Source: Rhabdophis nuchalis
Taxonomy: Eukaryota; Chordata; Lepidosauria; Squamata; Natricidae
Length of the DNA stretch: 64,000 bases
Assembly: GCA_039707465.1 (NCBI GenBank)
Contig: CM077643.1
Location: forward strand, 331,348,419-331,412,418
Reading direction: 5' to 3'
Shown here: positions 15,101-23,429 of the stretch, piece by piece
Layout: each line of letters opens with the position of its first letter
Position numbering within the stretch: position 1 is the first letter of the stretch
Program-made: the position numbers and the translations under genes
The notes under the pieces: model-generated
Told to the model about the DNA's origin: nothing
The model's database searches: none
What the model saw: only the letters and a program-made list of their open reading frames with translations

Positions 15101-16295
15101 AATTCACCAACTCTAATAATTGAGAACATCTTACACTACAGAACACAACATTAATTAATTTACATGACTGTAAATCTGGAATTTAAAAAGATGTGGTTGT
15201 AATTTTTCAAGGTCACAAATAATACAAGAATTCGAACTGCTGCAAGAGAAAGCATTAACGCAGAAACAACAGCTGGAGCATACATCAGGACAAATAACTT
15301 ATTTTTTAAATTAAGAAATAATGCATATACCCTTCCAGGAAGAACAACTGCTTTAACCACTCTGGATATTCCAAGATCATATAAACACAGAACACTTCCT
15401 TCTGTTTCTTCCAAACCAATTAACAGTCCATTTCTTTTCTGCCAGGAAAACTCTTTCACTGCAAGAATAGTGGGTAGCTGTTCATTCACTCCATTAAAAC
15501 GATATGCTGACAGTCGTTCTCCTGTGATCGGGCTTACAATCTCAAGTTGTGGTCCACATGCAAGGCAAGCCAACCCATTTCGACCTAGAAAAGAAATATA
15601 TATATATAAGAGAAAATTTTATCTGTGAATAAATAATACTCATAGAGAGAATAGAACAATTGGAGAAACACTGAGGGGAAAGTCTTACATCAGACACTAG
15701 GATTTATTAATTGCATATCTTAGTTGCATATCATTTGAAACACACCCTAGAGTAAGTAGTCCAGTAAATTTAATTGATGAGCTCAAAATAATTTATATAC
15801 TGCAATTCTCAGCAGCATGCTTGCGCCTCACATTTTAAAATTATTTACCAATGAGAACACTTTCTAAAAATTATGGTGTTCCACACAAAAATGCTAATTC
15901 CTAAATATTCTTATTATCCCTGTTTAAGCAAATGCAAGGATGAACTACAGAGTGGCAAAATATTTTCCAGTGGAACAATGATTCAGCCCTCAATTAGTAA
16001 CAGGATTAAGTCCAAGAGAAGAATGAACTCAGATAAACAGAACTGTAGCAAAGGCTTAGCAAACAAAGCACTTATTGCTTGTAGAATGGAGACATTGCTT
16101 CAGGATTATATTAAGTCTAGAGCTGAGTAACAGGATGCATTTTCATCTTAACATCTCCAATGCATCTAAAAAAAAGAGAGATCAGTTCATATACTATAGA
16201 CAAACATCAGTGTGTGTGTGTGTGTGTGCGCGCGCACACACACACATAACCAATGAAAAGCATTCTTAATTTGTCTGCTCTAATGTAAATATGGC

Positions 16296-16374
<79 letters not shown>

Positions 16375-17582
16375 TTAATATTTATAAACCGCCCCCTCTC
16401 CCCATAGGGACTCGGGGCAGTGCATAGGTAGAATAAAAACAATAAAAATATACAGACATTTCTTAAAAACAAATTAAACCTAACCTGCGCTAAAATTCCC
16501 TATTAAAACTAAACTATACTAAAAACTACCCAATAAAGCCCCAGAGACAGAGAGACTATCCCAGGCCGGCCAGACAGAAAAGATGAGTTTTTAATTTAAG
16601 ACGGAAGGAGAGGAGGTCCGTGGTCGTCCTAATATCGGGGGGAAGGTCGTTCCAGAGGGCCGGGCCCGCCACAGAGAGAGCCCTTCCCCTGGGCGTCGCC
16701 CGCTGACAAAGTCTAGTGGACGGCACCCGGAGAACTCCCTCTCTGTGGGAGCTATATTATGCTATATAATGCAAGATCATTTACGAATTTCACATTAATT
16801 TCTGAGAATCAAACCACCAGAAATTTATATGGATAATGCTGCTCCCACTAAAAGCAAAACATTATTCAAGAAATATGATGGAGCAAATATAATGTATAAC
16901 ATTAACTTTTAAAACTTCCATTGATGTTAATATGGCATACACTTGCTACTGGATATTTAAGTCACAAAGATATCTACAGGGTGAAAAATACAGCAACGTT
17001 ATATTAGCACACTTTCAACAGTTTGTTGATGTTCTGAATTTATAAAATGACAAGACAATTATGACAACTGAAATTTGAAAACTGAATGCTACAGTAAAAA
17101 AAATAAGAATCCAAAGCTATTTTTAAAGTTATTAATATTTGACTAACTAAACTTCAGAACTGGGCTACAGTTAAGCCAATGTACATTGTCTAACACTGGA
17201 TTTTATAATAAATCTTATCTTCTATACAGATAAACCTGTTGTAGTTCTACAATCAGATTTTGCATTAAAGAAATATAAAAGGCAGTATGATCAACAACAG
17301 AAGTGCTGATTCAAGAAATGTCCTTCCTACACTAAATCGTAGAATCATGTAATTTACCTTGTCCACCTCTTCTTCCTTTGCCCTCACAGAAATTTAATCA
17401 TGCATACCACAATATATCTTTTGTAGTCTTAATAATTAGAAGTGTAGGTTCAAATGTTTACCTCCTGTGAATTTCCCATAAAGCACACAATCTAGTGCTA
17501 TCTCATCTTCTCCAAGTGCTTGTATAGTCACATCTGGAAACTGCAGTAGACAGCTGGTTACATGAGCAGTTAGGTCCCGCAT
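1..17582 (-). CDS. AHCTF1: ELYS nucleoporin (AHCTF1), 5' coding part, 14 exons, partial at left edge
   Basis: ELYS binds chromatin at the end of mitosis, recruits the Nup107-160 complex and so seeds nuclear pore assembly; it also sits at kinetochores. Seen: 14 minus-strand exons (17462-17582 coding, 15331-15584, 13150-13330, 11523-11730, 10412-10528, 8606-8690, 6390-6540, 3800-3932, 3528-3709, 2222-2283, 885-1013, 502-592, 278-367, 1-129) with AG/GT borders. The codon phases all agree, giving 1933 nt or about 644 codons with no stop. The protein starts [20 protein letters not shown] and contains blocks close to vertebrate ELYS as I recall it, such as [32 protein letters not shown] and [19 protein letters not shown]. 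The family is about 2,200-2,300 residues, so this is roughly the first 28 percent: the seven-bladed beta-propeller (about 1-490) and the start of the helical solenoid. The disordered, AT-hook C-terminus would lie left of the window. No damage seen. Confidence 0.96.
278..367 (-). CDS. AHCTF1: AHCTF1 exon 14
   Basis: The 90-bp exon encodes [20 protein letters not shown] and [10 protein letters not shown]. The acceptor is TTTTTAAAG|AG and the donor CTCT|GTAAGT. The LRFVLEW-W-KVV block is diagnostic for ELYS. Confidence 0.94.
502..592 (-). CDS. AHCTF1: AHCTF1 exon 13
   Basis: The 91-bp exon encodes [20 protein letters not shown] and [10 protein letters not shown]. The acceptor lies after a T-run (TTTTTTTTAG|GA) and the donor is GAAG|GTAAAC, leaving phase 1. 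Confidence 0.94.
885..1013 (-). CDS. AHCTF1: AHCTF1 exon 12
   Basis: The 129-bp exon encodes [37 protein letters not shown] and STSLSQ. The acceptor is TTAATTGCAG|ACA and the donor CCAG|GTAAGT; both borders are in phase 0. This is the passage from propeller to helical solenoid. Confidence 0.94.
1314..1724. repeat. MITE-like repeat, AGTCCTCGACTTAC family, diverged
   Basis: Starts TACAGATAAGTCCATGACTTA and ends in a degraded inverted copy near 1724. The interior has the family's CATCCCACAGTCCCATGATG (normally CATCCCCATGGTCACGTGAT) and CACTTAGCAAC pieces. It is an old member of the family best seen at 62471-62844. Confidence 0.5.
1935..2052 (-). repeat. tRNA-derived SINE head
   Basis: Read on the minus strand: GTTTGGTCTAGTGGTTAAGG (box A-like), then GAGTTCTAGTTCTAC (box B-like) and GGGCCAGTC. 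This resembles the tRNA-related head of squamate SINEs. No functional tRNA fold is expected. Confidence 0.6.
2222..2283 (-). CDS. AHCTF1: AHCTF1 exon 11
   Basis: A short 62-bp exon encoding [20 protein letters not shown] and D. The acceptor is TTTCATAG|ATG and the donor AAGAT|GTAAGT. It sits between exons of matching phase (1 in, 0 out) and matches the conserved CLLNSGVVHLTCTGFQK region. Confidence 0.93.
2962..3309. repeat. MITE-like repeat, AGTCCTCGACTTAC family
   Basis: Left end TACAAGTAATCCTTGACTAAC and right end GTAAGTTGAGGACTATCTGTA are inverted copies. The interior includes GATCATGTGACC and CACTTAACAAC-type pieces. Intron 10 of AHCTF1. Confidence 0.65.
3528..3709 (-). CDS. AHCTF1: AHCTF1 exon 10
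   Basis: The 182-bp exon encodes [38 protein letters not shown] and [19 protein letters not shown]. The acceptor is TTTTCTTAAG|GCC and the donor TTTTG|GTAAGC, leaving phase 1. Confidence 0.96.
3800..3932 (-). CDS. AHCTF1: AHCTF1 exon 9
   Basis: The 133-bp exon encodes [39 protein letters not shown] and MPDSL. The acceptor TTTTGATCCAG|TC was chosen because it restores frame with exon 8; the donor is TTAAG|GTAAGT. Confidence 0.94.
4628..5408 (-). mobile_element. CR1 LINE fragment, 3' end
   Basis: On the minus strand it encodes [20 protein letters not shown] and [20 protein letters not shown], then the CR1 C-terminal block with breaks. The 3' end is the classic GGACTAGAAGACTTCCAAGG-type CR1 sequence. 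5'-truncated, as most CR1 copies are, and dead. Confidence 0.85.
5431..6389. other. AHCTF1 intron 8, left part: nothing recognised
   Basis: AT-rich intronic sequence with no exon, RNA gene or repeat that I recognise. Confidence 0.5.
6390..6540 (-). CDS. AHCTF1: AHCTF1 exon 8
   Basis: The 151-bp exon encodes [37 protein letters not shown] and REDSINE. The acceptor is TTTTTCCAG|GGTTTG and the donor GAAG|GTTAGT. It is less conserved than its neighbours, as this loop is in the family generally. Confidence 0.94.
6541..8057. other. AHCTF1 intron 7 unique sequence
   Basis: AT-rich, no recognisable repeat. A 77-codon minus-strand open frame at 7841-8074 ([20 protein letters not shown]...) has fairly protein-like composition but no splice context or family that I know; probably chance. 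Confidence 0.5.
8606..8690 (-). CDS. AHCTF1: AHCTF1 exon 7
   Basis: The 85-bp exon encodes [20 protein letters not shown] and ASGQIMYE. The acceptor is TTCATTTTAG|TGAAGG and the donor TATGAG|GTAAAG, ending in phase 0. Confidence 0.93.
9058..9277 (+). repeat. tRNA-derived SINE with GCTATT tail
   Basis: The head GGTGTAGTGGTTAGAATGCA resembles tRNA box A. The body has CAGCCTTCCATCCTTCC and GTCGGTAAAATGAGGA, and the end is GGCTGTAAAGCACTGTGAAG, then a tail of TATTACTGCTATTGC. A second copy lies at 26632-26820. Confidence 0.8.
9421..9996 (-). mobile_element. CR1 LINE 3' end with open reverse-transcriptase C-terminus
   Basis: The minus-strand frame 9505-9996 is open for 163 codons: [58 protein letters not shown] and [18 protein letters not shown], ending at the normal CR1 stop. 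The 3' tail is an AATAC-type run at 9426-9446. It is truncated just upstream of this frame. The lack of stops suggests a fairly young insertion in AHCTF1 intron 6. Confidence 0.88.
10412..10528 (-). CDS. AHCTF1: AHCTF1 exon 6
   Basis: The 117-bp exon encodes [17 protein letters not shown] followed by [20 protein letters not shown]. The acceptor is AATATTCAG|ATACC and the donor AAGAAAG|GTGGGT. It joins both neighbours in phase 2. Confidence 0.95.
11523..11730 (-). CDS. AHCTF1: AHCTF1 exon 5
   Basis: The 208-bp exon encodes [37 protein letters not shown] and [19 protein letters not shown]. The acceptor is TATATACAG|ATC and the donor AAAGA|GTAAGT. The [11 protein letters not shown] stretch is a WD-like blade end. 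Confidence 0.95.
11929..12067. repeat. Palindrome from a Penelope 3' end
   Basis: Left arm AGTCCTTGGTGCTCTCTGAGC and right arm GCTCAGAGAGTACCAAGGACT are inverted copies, with CTTGCAGATGTTTTACTACC facing its complement. The same arm sequence occurs at the edge of the Penelope-like element near 42480. Intron 4 of AHCTF1. Confidence 0.7.
12236..12372 (-). other. Unidentified exon-like open stretch in AHCTF1 intron
   Basis: On the minus strand, a splice-acceptor-like TTCATTTTTAG is followed by more than 50 open codons reading [38 protein letters not shown] and on to a stop further left. The composition is protein-like rather than AT-rich random translation. It matches no ELYS exon (exons 4 and 5 join in frame without it) and I do not recognise it. 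It could be a remnant of a retroposed gene or transposon, or an alternative exon. Confidence 0.3.
13150..13330 (-). CDS. AHCTF1: AHCTF1 exon 4
   Basis: The 181-bp exon encodes [14 protein letters not shown], then [20 protein letters not shown] and [16 protein letters not shown]. The acceptor is TTTTTTAG|GTCACTG and the donor TTCTG|GTAAAT, leaving phase 1. It is one of the most conserved blocks of the propeller. Confidence 0.95.
13940..14130 (+). mobile_element. L2 LINE 3' tail
   Basis: Contains the tail shared with the longer L2 copies (TTTTAGCGCAGG, GCCGCCCTGGGTCC, GGAGAAGGGCGGGATATAAA), ending in an AAAT run. 3' UTR only. Confidence 0.75.
14131..15330. other. AHCTF1 intron 3: nothing recognised
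   Basis: AT-rich unique-looking intron sequence; no repeat, exon or RNA gene recognised. Confidence 0.5.
15331..15584 (-). CDS. AHCTF1: AHCTF1 exon 3 (propeller blade region)
   Basis: The 254-bp exon encodes [17 protein letters not shown] through [18 protein letters not shown] to VVLPGR. The acceptor is TTCTAG|GT and the donor AAGG|GTATAT. It enters in phase 1 and leaves in phase 0. Part of the N-terminal beta-propeller. Confidence 0.95.
16210..16247. repeat. (TG)n-(CG)n-(CA)n compound dinucleotide repeat
   Basis: A TG run passes through CGCGCG into a CA run, so the whole tract is self-complementary and could form Z-DNA or a hairpin. Confidence 0.9.
16296..16374. repeat. (TAA)n microsatellite
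   Basis: About 25 TAA units directly joined to the L2 3' end that follows. It is best explained as the expanded 3' tail of that minus-strand L2; the same arrangement recurs at 51674-51737. Confidence 0.92.
16375..16755 (-). mobile_element. L2 LINE 3' end
   Basis: On the minus strand it carries the L2 C-terminus ([20 protein letters not shown] ending) and 3' UTR with CGGTTTATAAATATT next to the (TTA)n tail. Very similar to the start of the copy at 51738. Confidence 0.8.
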
Positions 17583-17588
17583 GTTTCA
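17462..17588 (-). CDS. AHCTF1: AHCTF1 exon 2, with the start codon
   Basis: The acceptor TTTTTACAG ends at 17589 and the exon opens with six untranslated bases before the ATG at 17582-17580. It encodes about 40 residues beginning MRDLTAHV. The donor is GGAG|GTAAAC, leaving phase 1. The start is chosen because it matches the conserved ELYS N-terminus and there is almost no room for an earlier ATG in the exon. Confidence 0.95.
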
Positions 17589-18536
17589 CTGTAAAAATGC
17601 AGTAAGTTTATTCAAGTAAGCAGTTAGTATCAGCAAGTAATTACAAATACTGTACTATAAATCTATGACCAAGGCTGTGGTGTATAGCACCCTAAAAGAA
17701 ATTCAGATTTTAATTATTTTCTTTTAAGTTTCTTTCATTTTTATGTAACTGGTAAAGCTAAAGGGGGAAAAGAGCTTTTTGTTTGTTTGTTTCCTCCCCC
17801 ATTACTCTATCTCCTGCATTAAAAAAAACACCACTTCCAGCAATTCCGTCCAAATGACATCTAAATAAATGGTGCAAGGGTTAGGGTCCGGGTAATTGCA
17901 GGGACATTTTTTTTTCTAAATTCCTTGCCAAAGTATAGAAAGAGGAGGTGTTGATTGCACTCTTACCTCACCTCCTCTAAACAATTCAGAGGATGATGAT
18001 TAGAAAGTAGAACAGCTGTTCCTTTTCTGAATTTCAGTTTAAAGCTGCTGAGGCTGAAGAGTTGGAGGAATCAGGAATACTACACTTCTAGGATGTAAAA
18101 TTGGACTATTTCAGATGATTTTGAACAGCCATATGATACTGTCTCTCCCCAAGGCCTAACTTAGCAGGGGGAAAGATATGAAATAATTATTTCCTATCTT
18201 CAGCAGGCAGTATTGTGTATCACTGAAGCAAAGGGCGCCTCTTACATAAATGTCCACTTTATCTAACAACTTAAGCTTTTCCTCCTTTCATACCACTAGA
18301 TTAGGCTGAGGGGAGGTTTCCTGCTGCAGGAGCCAGTACCTTCATTCTGCACCTAAGCACTGTTGGGAGCTGCTCTATGACCAGGAGCTAGATCTGATTC
18401 ACTCAGCAGACAAGGTGTATAGGGCTCAAATATTACTGATAGGGCAGGGGTACATCAACATGCATAAGACAATGGAGGCTATTAGACAAAATTTACCAGA
18501 ATCAGTCACATGCTTACAAATTATATCTGACACGAG
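17589..18536. other. AHCTF1 intron 1, 3' part: nothing recognised
   Basis: Unique-looking AT-rich intron; short GTTT repeats near 17780 only. Confidence 0.5.
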
Positions 18537-18673
18537 GTGTTCTCTGAGCTTGCTTGTTTTCTTGCAGAGGTTTTATTACCTAAACTAGATAACATAAGTA
18601 TAGCACTGATGATGTTGCCTAGTTAGGGTAATGAAATGTTGGCAAGAAAACAAGCAAGCTGAGAGCACAAAGG
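18537..18673. repeat. Palindrome from a Penelope 3' end, second copy
   Basis: Arms TGTTCTCTGAGCTTGCTTGT and ACAAGCAAGCTGAGAGCACA are near-perfect inverted copies; the centre is GATAACATAAGTATAGCACT. Same family as 11929-12067. Confidence 0.72.
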
Positions 18674-19346
18674 ACCACTCATATCAATCCTAAACTACAA
18701 ATATTTTTATTAATATTTGACATTGCCTAATGTGCTCAGGATAGACAAGGCCAGCACCAATATCATCTCACCTGGCTTCACAGTTTATCAGCAGCAATCT
18801 TATAGGCAAGTAGCATGAGTGCTACAAGTCAAATACTTGACCCTAACAAGAGACATATGTGTGCCAGTTGTTGTCCATTCTTTCTATGAATTGTCACAGT
18901 GATGGCAATGAAGGATTATTATTTAATTGGCTATGATAGGGGACGATTATGAACAAATGAATTTGTTTCAGATTAATTAACATCATATCACTGTTCTTTT
19001 CAAACGTGAAAAAGCATATATATTTAAACTTCAGACTTTGGGATATTAGCTTGACTAGTGAAATGAAATAATAGTACAAGTGACTATATTATTGAACTAC
19101 CAATACCTGCTTTTATACTAGAAAATTCCAGAGAAAATGTTTTTATAGAAATATATAGCTCATTGTTATATTATTTTACATTTTAAAATATAACCTTACA
19201 AGATGAGAACAGTTTTGTTTACTTATACTTTAAATTAGTTTTAAGAAATTACACTATGCAAAGAGCAAATTAATGAAGACTTGGGAATATGGCTCAGGCC
19301 TGCAAAATTTTCAAAATAATTCCATCAACAACAACAACAACAACAA

Positions 19347-19891
19347 TATATAAATAAAAATGTAACGAGTTTGTTCAAAACCGCTAATCTCCGGAAGTAC
19401 TGCACCGATCGCTTCCAAATTTTCACACAACATTCCTTTCAAGTACGGCACCAATGATATATATATATATAGATTGTGTAGATGTCACACCTGTGCCAGG
19501 TACACGCCACACAAATGTAAAAAATTGTAAAAAAGGTAGGCGCATACAGAGAGAGCAGTGGGCCATAGTATTATGTCATCGTTTATGACATAAATACTCT
19601 GTCCATAAGATGCAAGGCAAAATAGTAGATAGGTAAGTAGGCAGCTATAGGGATAGAGAGAGGGAGTGAGAAATGCAGTAGGTAGGTAGGTAGAGGGTTA
19701 GAGAGAGGGAGAAATACAGTAGGTAGGTAGGTAGGTAGGTAGAGGGATAGAGGGAGAAATACAGTAGGTAGGTAGGTTGGGGGTTATACAATGGTTGTGT
19801 TTACGTTAGTGTGTGCAGGTGTAGACCTACACAAATTGGTTGGCCATTTAACCAGACTGAGCCACAGCAACGCATGGCTGGGAACGGCTAG
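19347..19891 (+). mobile_element. Non-autonomous Helitron, copy 1
   Basis: Starts TATATAAATAAAAATGTAAC and ends GCCACAGCAACGCATGGCTG followed by GGAACGGCTAG: a short hairpin-forming stretch and a CTAG end, as Helitrons have. The interior holds GTAG/TAGG microsatellites (19621-19775). It has no terminal inverted repeats and no coding capacity. Confidence 0.75.
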
Positions 19892-20192
19892 TCTATATAA
19901 ATAAAAATGTAACAATAGTTTGTTCAAAAACGCTAATCTCAGAAAATACTGCATCTATCGCTTCCAAATTTTCACACAACGTTCCTTACAAATACAGCAC
20001 CAATGATATGTATAGATTGTGTAGATGTCACACCTGTGCCAGGTACACGCAATGCAAATGTAAAAGTGCGGCTCTTCTGCGGGTTTCCCTCACTTGCTCA
20101 CTCGCCCCCTCCCTTTCGCAGCTCCTCCCACCCGGCCACTTCTTCTGCTGCGTCAGACTGGGCCACAGCAACGCATGGACGGGTACGACTAG
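19892..20192 (+). mobile_element. Non-autonomous Helitron, copy 2, directly abutting copy 1
   Basis: Starts TCTATATAAATAAAAATGTAA right after the CTAG of copy 1 and ends CAACGCATGGACGGGTACGA then CTAG. It shares the GTAGATGTCACACCTGTGCC block with copy 1 but lacks its microsatellite interior. Confidence 0.8.
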
Positions 20193-21097
20193 TTTTAAAT
20201 AAGCCAAACTGTAAATGTAAATAGTTCTATTGTGGAACTAAAGGCTTGTAGGAAAATATACATTTGCAAAGTAATAAAAATACTGCTTAAATCTAGTTTT
20301 AAAGGATACTGTATTATGCCTCTATAAATTGTACCTCTATAAAGTACACCTTTAACCCAGGTTTCTTCCAGAAAAGTTTGCAAACATGTAAAAGTTTATC
20401 CACAAGTGCACAGCATGACTGTGAATAGACCCTTTGAGCTTGCTTTAACTATTTACTTGGTAGAATGCCCTCAACTGGCTATGCTTTTATTGGATTAAGC
20501 TATGAGATCTATGTCCTTAATTCACCACCACTGAAGTTAAGGAGCTCTTTGTTATCAGCTTCACTGAATGCCAAAAACTGCCCAGACCATTTGGGATAGC
20601 CCAGTTGTCATTTCTTGATTGGTTAAAGGTTTTTATAGTCAACATCTAGATTATTTGTAGTAGAAATAAACCAATGTGCTTAATTTTTAAAAATGTACTA
20701 ATGTCTTCAGAAATCAGGAAACAAGGCTTTATTTTGGGAAAATGCTGCTAATATGCTAATTAAATGCTGTTAATAACATGGTCAGTAATGAAGCCAATAC
20801 TAATATGATGTTCTACACAGTTTTAACCTCTTTTGTTCAACATTATAAAATCTTTTAAAATATTTTAAGCTCCAATATTTTGTGTAACAGTAGAAAAAAA
20901 TTGTAAATTACATATCTTATACACAATAAAAGATAATACAATTGTACATTGATTCCTTCAGTGAACTTTTATAACCACAATACTTTCCTTAAGCCTTAAA
21001 TACATTTTCTTCAAAGGCCATAAAATATTTTTGTAATGATACTTTGTGATAGTTGTTTTGTCTTGATTTAGTTAACTATCAGAATGTAAAAATACTG
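20193..21097. other. AHCTF1 intron 1: nothing recognised
   Basis: AT-rich sequence with no recognised repeat or gene. Confidence 0.5.
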
Positions 21098-21105
21098 GGT
21101 TGTTG

Positions 21106-21317
21106 CAATGGTGCAATTCAGCCGGTTCTATCTGGTTCGGATGAACCAGTAGTGGTGGCAGCAAGAGGCTCCGTCCACCCATCATGTCCCATTTTTGAAG
21201 TTCGGCGCATGCGCAGAAGGTGCTGCGCATGCACAGAGATGGTACATGCGAGTGATGTGAGTGCACGAGTGCTCACATTTGCAAACCAGTAGCAAAAGTA
21301 AGTTGATTTCATCCCTG
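21106..21317. mobile_element. hAT MITE, CAGGGATG / AACCGGCTGAAT family
   Basis: Flanked by a perfect 8-bp target duplication GGTTGTTG (21098-21105 and 21318-21325), the hAT signature. The right end CATCCCTG is the complement of the family's CAGGGATG. The interior has TTCAGCCGGTTC and several CGCATGCGCAG-type CpG blocks. Confidence 0.85.
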
Positions 21318-21673
21318 GGTTGTTGGATTCTACATTCAACAATTAAAAATCCAGTTATTTTAGAATATTTACCAGAGGAATTTTTATTCATGACAATGAA
21401 TATATTTCATCTTACAACTTATTTATTATTCATTCATGCCCAATGCCACTGTGTGGCTAACAATCAACAAATATAGCAATTAAAATACACTGCACCAGAA
21501 ACAACTTATGTACCCACAATAAACCCTGCATTTAACTAGTCACATAAAACACTTAAAATGGATTCAACTAATCACCTGGCTGAATGCTGGGAGAATCATG
21601 TATCCAGAACCTTGTAAAGGCAAGCAAGGACTATTTGGATCTTAGAACAGAAACAGCAGAATAGAAAGTATGC

Positions 21674-21689
21674 CCCCCCCCCCCCCCCG
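21674..21689. repeat. poly(C) run
   Basis: About 16 C in a row. Similar C/G runs occur at 24437, 26512, 30240 and 34852. Confidence 0.85.
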
Positions 21690-21949
21690 GGTCGTATCAG
21701 AAAGTACATCAAATATAAGTGATCTGTAGCAAGTCAACCTTATCCTTTTTCGTGGGACAGCCAAAAGAATTGGAAACTAAAGAGTCCTTGTTATAGAGAA
21801 AGAATTAGAGCGTGTTAGTCCCAAGGATATGGATTGGGCCTTTGAAGCTGTGAGCATGGTTGCATGAATTAGTTCCAGCTCCTTTCTAGTTGGCTAACTC
21901 CTGTCAGGAAATACTTTATGGTTTCATCCGAAGTTCATTCTTCAGTGAT

Positions 21950-22418
21950 GGGGTGGACTGTACTCAATAAGCTATTCTAGACCCAATGGTGTTGGATAAT
22001 TCCATCTGCTTCCAACTTTTATTTTGAGAGGAAAGTTGCAGAGAATATGATCAAGCTGCAGCTTAAGAGGGTACAATTATCTTAGTCAACTTCCAGAAAT
22101 TTCAGGCCTGTGTATAGCATTGAGATGGCATTAAAGTAACTTTTGAATGATCTCTGATGGGATCACATTGGAGGTAGTACATCCACATTGATCCTCCTTT
22201 TTTCTCTATGATGTTCAATATAAGTGATCATAGTATTCTTCTGGACTGGGTCAAATGGTTAAGAGTAGGGGCACATTGTTGTGATGGATCTCCTCCTTCC
22301 TCTGTTTTAGGTGGCATTGGTAAGAGGGAGAGGTCTAATCCTAATGACCTATTTTTAAGGGTTTTGCAAGACTCTGATTTTTCCCATTTCATTTAATGCT
22401 AGATGAAGCTGCTGGTTA
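21950..22418 (+). mobile_element. Old L2 LINE, left half, split by Tc1
   Basis: The plus-strand frame has L2-like remains (FNISDHSILLDWV matching the AFDTIDHGILLHRL region). It continues after the Tc1 insertion at 23430 with GIINM-type remains of HQYADDTQLYI. Heavily mutated. Confidence 0.5.
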
Positions 22419-22420
22419 TA

Positions 22421-23427
22421 CAGGTGAAACTCAATCAAGCACAGTAATCCCACGGTTATTGAACCAGGTTTTGGTGCTTTTGGCAGTGTGGGCAGGTGCC
22501 AAAATCTCCTGGTAGACGGCTGCGTTGACCCTGGACTGAAGCACAGTGGACCAAAACCAGCAGATGACATGGCTCCCCAAATCAACACAGGCTGTGGAAA
22601 CTTCACACTGGACTTCAAGCATCTTACAGTGTGTGCCTCTCCATTCTTCCTCCATACTCTGGGTCCTTGGTTTTCAAATGAGATGTAAAATTTGCTCTCA
22701 TCAGAAGATGACTTTGGACCACTGATCAACAGGACTTTGGACCACTGTGCTTCACTAAGTCCAGGGTCAATGCAGCCATCTACCAGGATATTTTGGAGCA
22801 CTTCATGCTTCCTTCCAGACGAGCTTTATGGGGATGCTGACTTCATTTTCCAGCAGGACGTGGCACCTGCCCACACTGCCAAAAGCACCAAAACCTGGTT
22901 CAATAACTGTGGGATTACTGTGCTTGATTGGCCAGCAAACTCACTTGATCTGAACCCCATAGAGAATCTATGGGGCATTGCCAAGAGAAAGATGAGAGAC
23001 ATGAGGCCGAACAATGCAGAAGAGCTAAAGGCCGCTATTGAAGCATCCTGGTCTTCCATAACACCTCAGCAGTGCCACAGGCTGATAGCTTCCATGCCAC
23101 GCCTCATTGAGGCAGTAATTGCTGCAAAAGGGGCCCAAAACAAGTACTGAGTACATATGCATGCTTATACTTCTTAGAGGTCCAATATTGCTCTATGTAC
23201 AATCCTTGTTTTATTGATTGCATGTAATATTCTAATTTTCTGAGATTGTGGATTTGGGGTTTTCATAAGCTGTACACCATAATCATCACAATTATGACAA
23301 ATCAAGGCTTGAACTATCTTGCTTTGCATGTAATCAGTCCTATCTCATATATTAGTTTCACTTTTAAATTGTATTACTGAAATAAATGAACTTTTGCATG
23401 ATATTCTAATTTTTCGAATTTCACTTG
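22421..23427 (+). mobile_element. Tc1/mariner element with internal inverted duplication
   Basis: Flanked by TA (22419-22420, 23428-23429). Right TIR on the minus strand: CAAGTGAAATTCGAAAAATT; left end CAGGTGAAACTC, then a break. Plus-strand coding from 22692 gives the transposase C-terminus with the catalytic-domain D (FIFQQD), then APAHTAKSTKTW, DWPANSLDLNPIENLWG and the end AAKGAQNKY. The left half instead encodes, on the minus strand, SDESKFYISFENQGPRVW, PVLIWGAMSSAGFGPLCF, VNAAVYQEIL and HTAKSTKTWFNN. So the catalytic region is present twice in opposite orientations, and the N-terminal DNA-binding half is missing. Not functional. Confidence 0.88.
22692..23150 (+). pseudogene. Tc1 transposase, C-terminal part
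   Basis: A 152-codon open frame. Codons from about 55 on encode the end of the DDE domain: Q-Q-D, then the W of TWFNN and the DWPANSLDLNPIENLW block with the last acidic position. It lacks the helix-turn-helix domain and the first catalytic D, so it is a fragment, though its frame is undamaged. Confidence 0.85.
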
Positions 23428-23429
23428 TA

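Noticed and set aside
16266..16472. Open frame with a polyleucine run
   Set aside because: Translation of (TAA)n on the minus strand.
22692..23150. Domesticated transposase gene
   Set aside because: Only the C-terminal third of a Tc1 transposase, within recognisable TIR and TA borders and next to an inverted copy of itself; no host promoter or splice signals.
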